Made by a program: the position numbers and the translations under genes. The notes below the pieces were generated by a model. The model did no database searches and had not been told where the DNA came from. It saw nothing but the letters and a program-made list of their open reading frames with translations. Below, piece by piece: positions 7,001-12,520 of a stretch of 12,520 nucleotides of DNA. Location of the stretch: positions 1 to 12,520 of the forward strand of contig CAZCDO010000119.1 in NCBI GenBank assembly GCA_964497135.1, read 5' to 3'. The stretch is from CAIJXV01 sp964497135 (GTDB taxonomy: Bacteria > Verrucomicrobiota > Kiritimatiellia > CAIKKV01 > CAIJXV01). Each line of letters begins with the position of its first letter. The stretch's first letter is position 1.

Positions 7001-9101
7001 CATTCGAGATCGACACCGACCCTCCCATGGAGGCGATCGCCGTCATCCAGAACTGCGTTTTCCACTGCCAGACGATTCCCGAATTGTTCGTCAGGATGAT
7101 CTGGGTATTTGTGCCGCTTCCGGGCCATACACTGCCCCAGCCGGTCCACCCCAGACACACATACCGCACGTCATTGTCCTGAACCGGTGAATTGGTGACC
7201 GCACAGGGAATGGCGGTTCCATAGTCATAGTAGTTAGTTCCCACCCCCGGCACCGGATCGCCGTAGAGGGAACTCACTTCCAAAAAGTTAAGGTCCCAGG
7301 CAAACATCGCAATTATCGAACGCGGCTGGTTCATCGGGATCGTGATCTCCTCGCCATTAATGATGCAGGCGTTGGTGGCGCCCTGCCACCCGGAAAAATG
7401 GCGGTGCGCATCCGCAACAGCCGTCACTGTGACACTTTGGGTCGAGTCGACCCAGCCGGAAGTATAAGCCACGTACCCGCCAGACGTATTCGTCACGGCC
7501 AGCCAGTATTGCGTCTTCCACAACCAGGCCAGGGTGGAATCGTTGGTCAGAACAAACTGCATATTCGTCCCGGATCCCGCGGCTACGCTTCCCGATCCGG
7601 TCCAACCCGTACATACATACCGGTTGGATCCGTCGATCACAGGGGAATTAGTGACGCTGCAGCTTACGGTCAGGCCATATGAATAGGAGTTGGTGCCTTC
7701 GGGCGGGACGGTTCGACCGTGCTCCGAAGAAACGGTCAACGTGTGAATATCCAGCTCAAAACGGGCTTGTACATGCCGGACTTGGTCAACCGGCACAGTG
7801 ATCTGGTCGCCCTCAACTTGGCAACCGTTCGTCTGCCCCTCCCAGCCGATGAAATGGTAGTGGGGATAGGCCAAGGCCGTCATCTGCACCGCGTCCCCCA
7901 AGTCGTACCATCCGTTGACATCGGTCACGGTCCCGCCAACCGTTTGCGTAGCGGTGATGAAATATTGGGTTTTCCAGAGCCAAACCAAAGTTGAATTGAT
8001 GGTGACGGCAACCTCGGTATTCGTTCCCTCTCCAGGAATGACACTCCCGGTTCCTGCCCAACCGGTGCACACATACTGGGTTTCCCCAAACGTGGCCGGT
8101 GAATTGGCAAGGCTGCAGGGAACGGTCGTCCCGTATTCGTAGTGCTCTGTGCCCACGGCGGGCTGTGGGTTACCATACGGGGAACTCACTTCCAATGAGT
8201 GGCTATCCAGTAGAAATTTGGCGGAAAGATGCCGGGGCTTGTCCATTGGGATGGTAATCTGGTCACCGACCAGCGTGCATCCGTTGGTCTGGCCCATCCA
8301 ACCATAGAACTGGTAATGGGCGGCGGCCGTGGCGGTCACCGTTACGTTGCTTCCGGAATCATGCCACCCCGATACATCCGTGACGGACCCACCCACCGCG
8401 TTGCTTAAAACAAGGGCGTATTGCGTCTTCCACAACCAAAGCACCTCGGAATCGTTGGTTATGGCGAGTTCCGTGTTTGTGCCCGTCCCAGACGCGAGGC
8501 TCCCCGTGCCCGTCCAGCCCGTGCAGACGTATTGGGTCTCGCCCGCCGGGACGGGAGAATTCGTCACAGCCAGATACAAATTTGTGGCGGAGTTATAGAT
8601 GTTTGTCCCCATGGGCGGGATTGTCCTTCCGTAATCGGAGGTCACGAGTAACTGCAGTTGCTGTGACAACGGTAACGGATCGGGCGTCGTAATGACCATC
8701 GCCTGGTTCGTCATGCCGTTCAGGATGTACTCGGCACTGCCGGATAGCGCCTTCACCCCGGTCTCCCCCGAGGGCACGCTCAGTGTATAGCTAAATTGAA
8801 TGGGACGATTGGTTAAAGAACCCAGAAAGACGATATCACTTCCTTGAACTTCAGGTGTGCCGTTGCCGGCCACTGAAGTGATCTGCCAACCGGGAGGGAG
8901 TGTCACAAGCCAGGCAAGGGATAGGAGGGATCGGTTGGTCGGATAGGCGAACTCGCAAGTCACTTGGCAGATTCCGGGAGATCGGTAGCCGTCCGATGAA
9001 TGCTGGGCGGTAACGAGTCCATCCGCCCGCACGACCGCAAGAGAGAGACCCAAGATAGCCAGGAAACTGGAAATGCTGAACCGAGAGACATGGGCATGCA
9101 T
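4026..9101 (-). CDS. Giant secreted repeat protein with InlB-B-like repeats and calcium loops
   Basis: The product is 1691 aa. The start at 9101 has AAGGAG six bases upstream and begins an export signal (residues 1 to about 28: Arg7, then a hydrophobic core FLAILGLSLAVV). Domains in order: beta-domain A1 (about 29-146, motif LPPGWQITSV); seven tandem composite repeats (150-1222), each joining two InlB B-repeat-like halves marked by CTGWTG and FxGWxGxTNGC; A2 (1223-1341), a near-copy of A1; two ~50-residue YHSADY repeats (1343-1438), dockerin-like but with degenerate calcium loops; A3 (about 1450-1566), divergent; two intact EF-hand-like loops (1569-1580 and 1595-1606); and a C-terminal domain (1618-1691) of a kind common on PVC secreted proteins. 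The likely place is the cell surface or outside the cell, in adhesion or matrix binding. No enzyme domain is visible. The function is inferred from architecture. Confidence 0.88.
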   Translation of the reverse strand: MHAHVSRFSISSFLAILGLSLAVVRADGLVTAQHSSDGYRSPGICQVTCEFAYPTNRSLLSLAWLVTLPPGWQITSVAGNGTPEVQGSDIVFLGSLTNRPIQFSYTLSVPSGETGVKALSGSAEYILNGMTNQAMVITTPDPLPLSQQLQLLVTSDYGRTIPPMGTNIYNSATNLYLAVTNSPVPAGETQYVCTGWTGTGSLASGTGTNTELAITNDSEVLWLWKTQYALVLSNAVGGSVTDVSGWHDSGSNVTVTATAAAHYQFYGWMGQTNGCTLVGDQITIPMDKPRHLSAKFLLDSHSLEVSSPYGNPQPAVGTEHYEYGTTVPCSLANSPATFGETQYVCTGWAGTGSVIPGEGTNTEVAVTINSTLVWLWKTQYFITATQTVGGTVTDVNGWYDLGDAVQMTALAYPHYHFIGWEGQTNGCQVEGDQITVPVDQVRHVQARFELDIHTLTVSSEHGRTVPPEGTNSYSYGLTVSCSVTNSPVIDGSNRYVCTGWTGSGSVAAGSGTNMQFVLTNDSTLAWLWKTQYWLAVTNTSGGYVAYTSGWVDSTQSVTVTAVADAHRHFSGWQGATNACIINGEEITIPMNQPRSIIAMFAWDLNFLEVSSLYGDPVPGVGTNYYDYGTAIPCAVTNSPVQDNDVRYVCLGWTGWGSVWPGSGTNTQIILTNNSGIVWQWKTQFWMTAIASMGGSVSISNGWQDQGSSVVITATAYPHYYFAGWNGQTDGCSVVSNQITAPMDRPREITALFELDQHTLRVNSLFGTAVPPVGTNILSYGTNLVCSIADSPVVDVTTQYFCSGWAGVGSVPYSGTQTNTPIITLTSNSMITWKWGTNVWLSLAAGPGGSIKTNRQSAWYGIRTTVSNIEATATTNYHFTKWTGDTNGIMVTTNKISAYMSGTRSLIANFAVDEFRVVVNSQYGAPTPPKGTNYVVYGSNIFCAIPNSPVISGLTQLVCRGWSGSGCVPPSGVTTNTGWFTVTNHSTITWKWGTNYWLGLSQSPGGSLDRTSGWYTAGMVTNITATPSNHYHFGGWTGDTNGCVVAGNWISFLMSRSRILGASFVLDTHRLVVTTPYGTASPATGTNFFEYGTVLAPSILDSPVTVGGIRYLCTGWTGTGSVASVGTGTNTDSFSLDQDSRIDWTWRTQYLFSAACDAGGVLEGPVGWQNAGAVVTAEVSATYGFTFDRWLGDVPAGMELNNPIEVTLDQARSIYARIRVDTNLIRAAHSAPGYRSPEVGRTVTCSFECPTNRYLLSLAWLVTLPEGWQITSVTGNGSPEVQGSEIVFLGGLLTNRVNFSYTLSIPGNASTTNNVEATADFQLDGMANSVGLPANPAPLLLSRYHSADYKTSYWTIDASEVSRFLSYWRAGGYQVNVGGFDGFMAGAGNTNGGYHSADYLPTRWVITGTEVNRVLAYWRGGGYHVDPAGNDGYVVGPPSQGMGLSAMGSSSFQSSQDGPLAFDPGQTLTISNVYTYTGTLWSLLCRPRLPRGWVIMSVTGDGIPEFSLGEIVWTGTLPPSPIHLVYTVSIPDSECRARQITAEVEYQLSDMLNENTATPLPPVLGLTVCDQDSDGLPDKWENTYGGGSTNLMPDADDDGDGMANGKECIAGTNPNDADSVLKVDGCLSATDDGQVLSWVSSPNHWYTLGRSFNLMDGFSPLATNLPAIQPMNCYTDHISQVTPLFYRVEVEP
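5436..8654 (-). repeat. Seven-unit coding tandem repeat (~456 bp period) in the giant gene
   Basis: Units 1-4 are each exactly 152 codons, unit 5 is 157, and units 6 and 7 are 154. Unit residue ranges are 150-301, 302-453, 454-605, 606-757, 758-914, 915-1068 and 1069-1222. Each starts near L-x-V-x-S-x-Y-G with P-x-x-G-T-N and ends in a phrase like RxxxAxFxLDxH. The units are diverged in DNA, so this is an old duplication array and not a recent slippage product. Units 1-4 resemble each other most; 5 and 6 share the variant WKWGTN where 1-4 have WKTQ. Confidence 0.85.
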
Positions 9102-9130
9102 GATGGACTCCTTGGATTGTCGATCCCATA

Positions 9131-9144
9131 GGTGATTTATCACC
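9131..9144. promoter_or_regulatory. Small palindrome in the leader of the giant secreted-protein gene
   Basis: GGTGAT and ATCACC flank two bases, giving a perfect 6-2-6 inverted repeat 30 bases upstream of the start codon at 9101. A TAAAAT on the minus strand (9151-9146) lies beside it and could be a -10 element, but no -35 at normal spacing is seen. It may be an operator or a weak mRNA hairpin near the ribosome-binding site. Confidence 0.3.
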
Positions 9145-9219
9145 GATTTTACGACTCTGCTGGGATTCGTATGTAGTCCAAACACTGATTCTCGTGTAAG
9201 GTTCGGCTTACTCGACAGC

Positions 9220-10557
9220 TTAAAGCAGTTCGCCGTCCATCTCCACCAGCGCCTTTACCAGTTCATCCTGGATCGACGCAAAGGGCAGGCGGCCCAACAT
9301 CAACGGCACTTGCTGGGCCGCATACCCGCCCCGGATCGCCGTCGCCCGATCCGGCGCATAGCCCAACTCGTCGTTGGTCAGGCCCAAAATCAGCGGATGC
9401 TCCGAGGACAATCGGCTTAACGCCTCTTCCTTGACCGCATGAAAGATCTCGAAGGGCGTGCCCAGCAGGCTCACCGGTCCGATCCGAAACCCTTGCAGTT
9501 CCGTCGGCGGATTGAGGCTTTCGCCTCGCGCCTCGGCCGCCAGTATTTTTCGATAGGCCGCCACCTTGACCGCCGCCATCCGGACCGCGTCATCCGCATC
9601 GCCGGCGTCCGGCACCGTGAAAACCGCTTCCTGTTCCGCCAACAGACGTTCCAGTTCGGCGCGGCTCACCGGAATCCGGCTGAAACACACCTCCCGGCGA
9701 ATCGCCTTCAGGGGACCCGGCGCCAACGGCCGGGCCGCGGCCAGTCCCGCCCGGACCGCGCGCGCATAGCGCCCGGCGATCACATCCAGAGCCGCCAATG
9801 ATTCCGCTTCCGGCTTATGCACCACACAGGTGTTGATATCGCCCAGGGCCCCTTGCAGAAACAGGCCCACCGAACCGGGATTTTCCCGTTCGATCAAATG
9901 GCTGGCAACCCCCGCGAAATCACCGTGGATCCACCGTGTCGCCTGGCAACAGACCACGGGATGACACCCGATATAACTCGCAAAGCCCAGCAGGCGCCCA
10001 TCCGCCGCCATGGCTTTCAACACCTGACAGGTGGTGTCGGTGTGCTCGGGTTTCGCCGGCCGCCAATCCTCCCGTAAAACCTCTTCCAACGGCGGGGCAT
10101 CCCGGTCGTATTCGCGGTTGAGTGCCAGGCCCTCACAGGGTACCGCCGCCCAGGCCAGCTCAGCCGGTTCCAGTCGGGACACCGCTTGGATGCCGGCCGC
10201 CGCCACCCGGCCCGGTAAAATCGTCAGGTAAGCCGTATCCAACTCGCCCCAGCCGGCCAACTCCGGAATCGTATTCGGCCCGCTATGGGTGTGCGTGCCG
10301 TGAACCATGATCCGATCGGCCGGGATCCCGGTTTCGGTTTGGATTCGCCGACGGATCTCCCGGGTTAGGTCGAGGGGAAACCCCACCAGGTCACAACTGA
10401 TCACCAACAGCGTAACGTCGCCCTCGCGCACGGCCATCGCCCGCGCTTCCAACCGATCGCGAACTCCCACGGAATACCGATGCAGGTGCGGTCCAAACCC
10501 GCAAAGCTCAACCCCGACCCGGGGTGTAATATCCATTTTGCCAAAACCGATTTGCAT
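9220..10557 (-). CDS. Neutral/alkaline ceramidase-like hydrolase (PF04734-type)
   Basis: The product is 445 aa and corresponds to the N-terminal domain of neutral ceramidases; full-length ceramidases are considerably longer. The start at 10557 gives MQIGFGKMDITP, the usual opening of the short family, with AGGAG five bases upstream. Metal-site motifs are visible: HGTHTHSGP (residues 86-94), CHP (His199) and HGDF (211-214). The block QGALGDIN (235-242) aligns with the ceramidase GDVSPN box, but the catalytic serine position is Asn. NDELGYAP (395-402) fits the conserved C-terminal region. There is no signal peptide. The short form is frequent in PVC bacteria, where its substrate is unknown. It lies 118 bases upstream of the giant gene on the same strand, too far to show an operon. 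It is a metal-dependent hydrolase-like protein; calling it a ceramidase would overstate the evidence. Confidence 0.85.
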   Translation of the reverse strand: MQIGFGKMDITPRVGVELCGFGPHLHRYSVGVRDRLEARAMAVREGDVTLLVISCDLVGFPLDLTREIRRRIQTETGIPADRIMVHGTHTHSGPNTIPELAGWGELDTAYLTILPGRVAAAGIQAVSRLEPAELAWAAVPCEGLALNREYDRDAPPLEEVLREDWRPAKPEHTDTTCQVLKAMAADGRLLGFASYIGCHPVVCCQATRWIHGDFAGVASHLIERENPGSVGLFLQGALGDINTCVVHKPEAESLAALDVIAGRYARAVRAGLAAARPLAPGPLKAIRREVCFSRIPVSRAELERLLAEQEAVFTVPDAGDADDAVRMAAVKVAAYRKILAAEARGESLNPPTELQGFRIGPVSLLGTPFEIFHAVKEEALSRLSSEHPLILGLTNDELGYAPDRATAIRGGYAAQQVPLMLGRLPFASIQDELVKALVEMDGELL

Positions 10558-10695
10558 GCAGACTCCTCTTATATGGCTTCGCCAATAACCCAACACGGGC
10601 AGCGCATCGGCATTATGCCGGCTGGAGCCGGGGTGCCGTCGCCCTTTTTCAGGGGCCGTATAGCCGAGAGAGCATCGGCGATTAAGCGATGCTGG

Positions 10696-10740
10696 TTTTT
10701 CCCTCCCCCCGGCGCGGGGGAGGGTAGGGTGAGGGGGATC
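10696..10740 (+). repeat. GC-rich hairpin repeat, copy 3 (plus orientation)
   Basis: Positions 10696-10737 are an exact reverse complement of 119-160. This unit is the left middle arm of the nested cassette, about 96 bases from its inverted partner. It ends in GAGGGGGATC like the copies at both window ends. Confidence 0.85.
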
Positions 10741-10836
10741 CTTGTATGGTTTTCAACTCCACTCGAATTTATTGTAAAACACCTTTCAAATTATTCCGCA
10801 GATGATAACCCTACTGATTATTTCTGCAATAATAAT

Positions 10837-10880
10837 GATCCCCCTCACCCCCGCCCTCCCCCACGCCGGGGGGAGGGAGG
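10837..10880 (-). repeat. GC-rich hairpin repeat, copy 4 (inverted)
   Basis: The sequence begins GATCCCCCTCACCC and ends in GGGGGGAGGGAGG. It matches the reverse complement of copy 3 with three differences in 40 bases. It forms the right middle arm of the cassette. Confidence 0.85.
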
Positions 10881-10885
10881 AACCC

Positions 10886-10927
10886 AAAGACGCCCCCAAG
10901 GAAAGCGCGACCAACGGGGGCGTTTTC
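10886..10927. terminator. Terminator-like hairpin downstream of the DUF711 gene
   Basis: ACGCCCCC (10890-10897) and GGGGGCGT (10916-10923) are perfect 8-base arms around an 18-base loop. On the plus strand TTTT ends the right arm; on the minus strand the stem is followed by CTTT. It lies about 85 bases past the DUF711 stop codon and would end that transcript. The T tracts are short and the loop is long, so intrinsic termination would be weak. Confidence 0.5.
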
Positions 10928-11009
10928 ATAGTCTTAGCTTAACCGGTATGGGGGCACCCCGGCTCCAGCGAAGGAAAACCAATAGTCATCATAGATCAAA
11001 ACAAAACAC

Positions 11010-12374
11010 TTAATTGCTCAAGCCCTGCAAAGGGGCCGGGATCCGGCCGCCCCGCCGGATCATCACCGCACAGGAGTGGGGATTCACCGCCATCACCGGT
11101 CCCTCCCCGAGTAGGCCGCCAAACGAGACCGTATCTCCCGCCCGTTTGCCGGGTGCGGGAATGACGCGAACCGCTGTGGTCTTTTTGTTGACCATGCCAA
11201 TCGCCGCCTCGTCGGCGATGATGCCGCTGATCGTTTCCGGGGTCGTATCGCCCGGAATCACGATCATGTCCAATCCCACCGAGCAGACGGACGTCATCGC
11301 CTCAAGTTTCTCGATGACCAGGGCGCCTTCCGCGGCCCGCCGGGCCATGGTGGCATCTTCGGTCACCGGAATGAACGCCCCGCTCATGCCGCCCGCATGG
11401 TTGGTCGCCATCGCCCCGCCGCGTTTGACCGCATCGTTGAGCAAGGCCAGCGCCGCCGTCGTACCCGGCCCCCCGACCCGGTCCAATCCAATGGCCTCGA
11501 TGATATCCCCTACCGAATCACCCGGTGCCGGGGTCGGCGCCAGAGAGAGATCGACAATATTGAACGGCACGTTCAGTCGGCGCGCGCATTCCCGGCCGAT
11601 CAACTCCCCCGCCCGGGTGATTTTGAACGACACCCGCTTGACTTCCTCGGCCACTTGCAAGAGATCGCACGTCCGGCCCAACGTTTGGATCGCCGCGCGC
11701 ACCGTCCCCGGCCCGGATATCCCCACCGACAACGAGCAGTCCCCCTCACCGATTCCGCAAAAGGCCCCGGCCATAAAGGGATTATCCTGGACCGCATTAC
11801 AAAAAACCACCAACCGCGCACAGGCGCTGCCGCCGGTGTCCGCCGTCAATTCCGCAGCCTCCTTGATCACCTGCCCCATCAGCGCCACGGCGTCCATGTT
11901 GATCCCCGCGCGGGTGGTGCCGATGTTGACCGACGAACAGAGCCGCTGGGTTTCCGCCAGCGCCCGGGGAATGCACCGGATCAGGGTCCGGCTCGACGTG
12001 TTCAAATCCTTTTCGACGGTGGCCGTCCACCCGCCGATGAAATCGATACCCAACTCCCGGGCGGCTCGATCCAACTCCAAGGCGATTGGATGATAATCCT
12101 CGGTCCGGCAGGCGGCGGCAAACCAGGCTACCGGCGTAACGGCCACCCGTTTATTGACAATGGGAATGCCGTAATCCGCCTCGACTTCGCCTGCCACCTT
12201 GACCAGGTTTCCGGCCAGCCGCATGATGCGCTCATAAGCCTGTCGCGCCACCTGCCGCACATCGGGTCCGGCACAGGGATGCAAATCGATGCCGAGCGTG
12301 ACGGTCCGAATGTCCAGATTCTGGGCATGAACCATGCCCAGTGTTTCAAAGATTTCTTCAGCGCTGATGGCCAT
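11010..12374 (-). CDS. DUF711/UPF0210 family protein (PFL-like fold)
   Basis: The product is 454 aa, the family's usual length, and is conserved throughout. Diagnostic stretches are AGNLVKVAGEVE (54-65), YGIPIVNKRVAVTP (68-81), CSSVNIGTTRAGINMDAV (146-163), DNPFMAGAF (197-205), LAPTPAPGDSV, GGPGTTAALALLNDAVKRGG, and near the end CSVGLDMIVIPGDT with ADEAAIGMVNKKTTAVR. The family is cytoplasmic and structurally related to pyruvate formate-lyase, but I see no glycyl-radical signature and its reaction is unknown. The start at 12374 has AAGGAG seven bases upstream. In many bacteria an ACT-domain protein (UPF0237) is encoded directly upstream and thought to act with it; here the 146 bases upstream hold only repeats. 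The family call is very secure; no function can be assigned. Confidence 0.93.
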   Translation of the reverse strand: MAISAEEIFETLGMVHAQNLDIRTVTLGIDLHPCAGPDVRQVARQAYERIMRLAGNLVKVAGEVEADYGIPIVNKRVAVTPVAWFAAACRTEDYHPIALELDRAARELGIDFIGGWTATVEKDLNTSSRTLIRCIPRALAETQRLCSSVNIGTTRAGINMDAVALMGQVIKEAAELTADTGGSACARLVVFCNAVQDNPFMAGAFCGIGEGDCSLSVGISGPGTVRAAIQTLGRTCDLLQVAEEVKRVSFKITRAGELIGRECARRLNVPFNIVDLSLAPTPAPGDSVGDIIEAIGLDRVGGPGTTAALALLNDAVKRGGAMATNHAGGMSGAFIPVTEDATMARRAAEGALVIEKLEAMTSVCSVGLDMIVIPGDTTPETISGIIADEAAIGMVNKKTTAVRVIPAPGKRAGDTVSFGGLLGEGPVMAVNPHSCAVMIRRGGRIPAPLQGLSN

Positions 12375-12418
12375 TGTTGATCTCCTTATCGAAGGCTTTT
12401 AGTCTGTAGGTCGGAATG

Positions 12419-12446
12419 AGGTAGGGCGAACTCTCCGAGTGAGCCG
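12419..12446. repeat. GTAG-led hairpin repeat (REP-like), copy 2
   Basis: The sequence begins AGGTAGGGCG like copy 1 and then forms an imperfect stem: GGCGAACTC (12425-12433) with GAGTGAGCC (12437-12445), two mismatched bases in the middle and a three-base loop. It lies between the DUF711 start and the GC-rich repeat at the window edge. Confidence 0.45.
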
Positions 12447-12457
12447 TCATCTTCCAC

Positions 12458-12520
12458 AGTCGGCTGCTTTTCGCTCCTCCCTCCCCCCGGCGCGGGGGAG
12501 GGCCCGGGGAGAGGGGGATC
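12458..12520 (+). repeat. GC-rich hairpin repeat, copy 5 (plus orientation, cut by the window end)
   Basis: It carries the same left flank as copy 1 (AGTCGGCT, a 2-base insertion, then TTTTCGCTCCTCCCTC). The hairpin arms are CCCTCCCCCCGG (12479-12490) and CCGGGGAGAGGG (12504-12515), with one mismatch. The sequence stops in GGGGGATC, so any inverted partner lies outside. The same repeat in the same orientation therefore borders both ends of the window. Confidence 0.75.

Larger units (their letters stand above)
10621..10969. mobile_element. Nested inverted-repeat cassette (MITE- or BIME-like), 349 bp
   Basis: Three inverted repeats sit inside one another between the ceramidase-like and DUF711 genes. 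The outer arms, GCTGGAGCCGGGGTGCC (10621-10637) and its exact complement (10953-10969), are 17 bases. The middle arms (10701-10740 and 10837-10876) match at 37 of 40 bases and belong to the GC-rich hairpin family. The centre is an AT-rich hairpin (10790-10802 with 10823-10833). No protein is supported inside. I saw no target-site duplication next to the outer arms, so it may be a cluster of separate repeats and not one transposed unit. Confidence 0.45.

Noticed and set aside
5436..8654. CRISPR-like or satellite array
   Set aside because: The regular spacing is a ~456-base coding repeat that stays in frame and has diverged; there are no short identical repeats with spacers.
9102..9185. 28-residue extension of the giant protein
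   Set aside because: It would put residues before the signal peptide; the ATG at 9101 has an AAGGAG at ideal spacing.
10741..10836. Small RNA gene in the AT-rich centre of the cassette
   Set aside because: The imperfect hairpin is explained by the nested repeat; there is no promoter-terminator pair to support an RNA gene.
11014..12380. Two long plus-strand frames (359 and 327 codons) opposite the DUF711 gene
   Set aside because: The minus strand is conserved across its whole length as DUF711; the plus-strand products have no domain and overlap each other.

Overview
The window holds six protein-coding genes and several dispersed hairpin repeats. It looks like part of a metagenome-assembled scaffold from a GC-rich PVC-group bacterium. 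Kiritimatiellota, Lentisphaerae or Verrucomicrobia are the likeliest. The reasons are a very large secreted repeat protein ending in a calcium-loop plus short beta-domain module, a PF12831-type FAD oxidoreductase, a short ceramidase-like protein, and many short palindromic repeats between genes. The phylum is inferred from remembered protein styles; no database search was possible.

Layout. Positions 1-212 are non-coding and carry an inverted pair of a GC-rich hairpin repeat. Positions 213-1165 (-) are parB, the chromosome-partition CTPase, broken by a run of 10 Ns at 288-297. Its true C-terminus is legible beyond the Ns in a different frame. Positions 1189-2247 (-) are argC, 23 bases upstream of parB and probably co-transcribed with it. 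Positions 2248-2539 hold a cluster of hairpins and a candidate operator before a divergent FAD-dependent oxidoreductase (2540-3868, +). A short convergent spacer with a doubtful 41-aa ORF follows.

Positions 4026-9101 (-) encode a 1691-aa secreted protein: a signal peptide, a beta-domain, seven tandem ~152-residue InlB-B-like composite repeats, a second near-copy of the beta-domain, two dockerin-like ~50-residue repeats, a third divergent beta-domain, two EF-hand-like calcium loops and a short C-terminal domain. Upstream in the same direction is a neutral-ceramidase-like protein (9220-10557, -) that lacks the ceramidase catalytic serine. Positions 10558-11009 are non-coding and carry a nested inverted-repeat cassette and a terminator-like hairpin. 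Positions 11010-12374 (-) encode a DUF711/UPF0210 protein. Positions 12375-12520 are again repeats.

The genes do not form one pathway. argC-parB is a housekeeping pair. The FAD enzyme, the giant secreted protein, the ceramidase-like hydrolase and the DUF711 protein look like independent units separated by repeats. I found no defence system, CRISPR array, tRNA or rRNA. The most notable items are the giant repeat protein, with a cysteine pair conserved in every internal repeat and broken in both end repeats, the nested palindromic cassette, and the misassembled end of parB.
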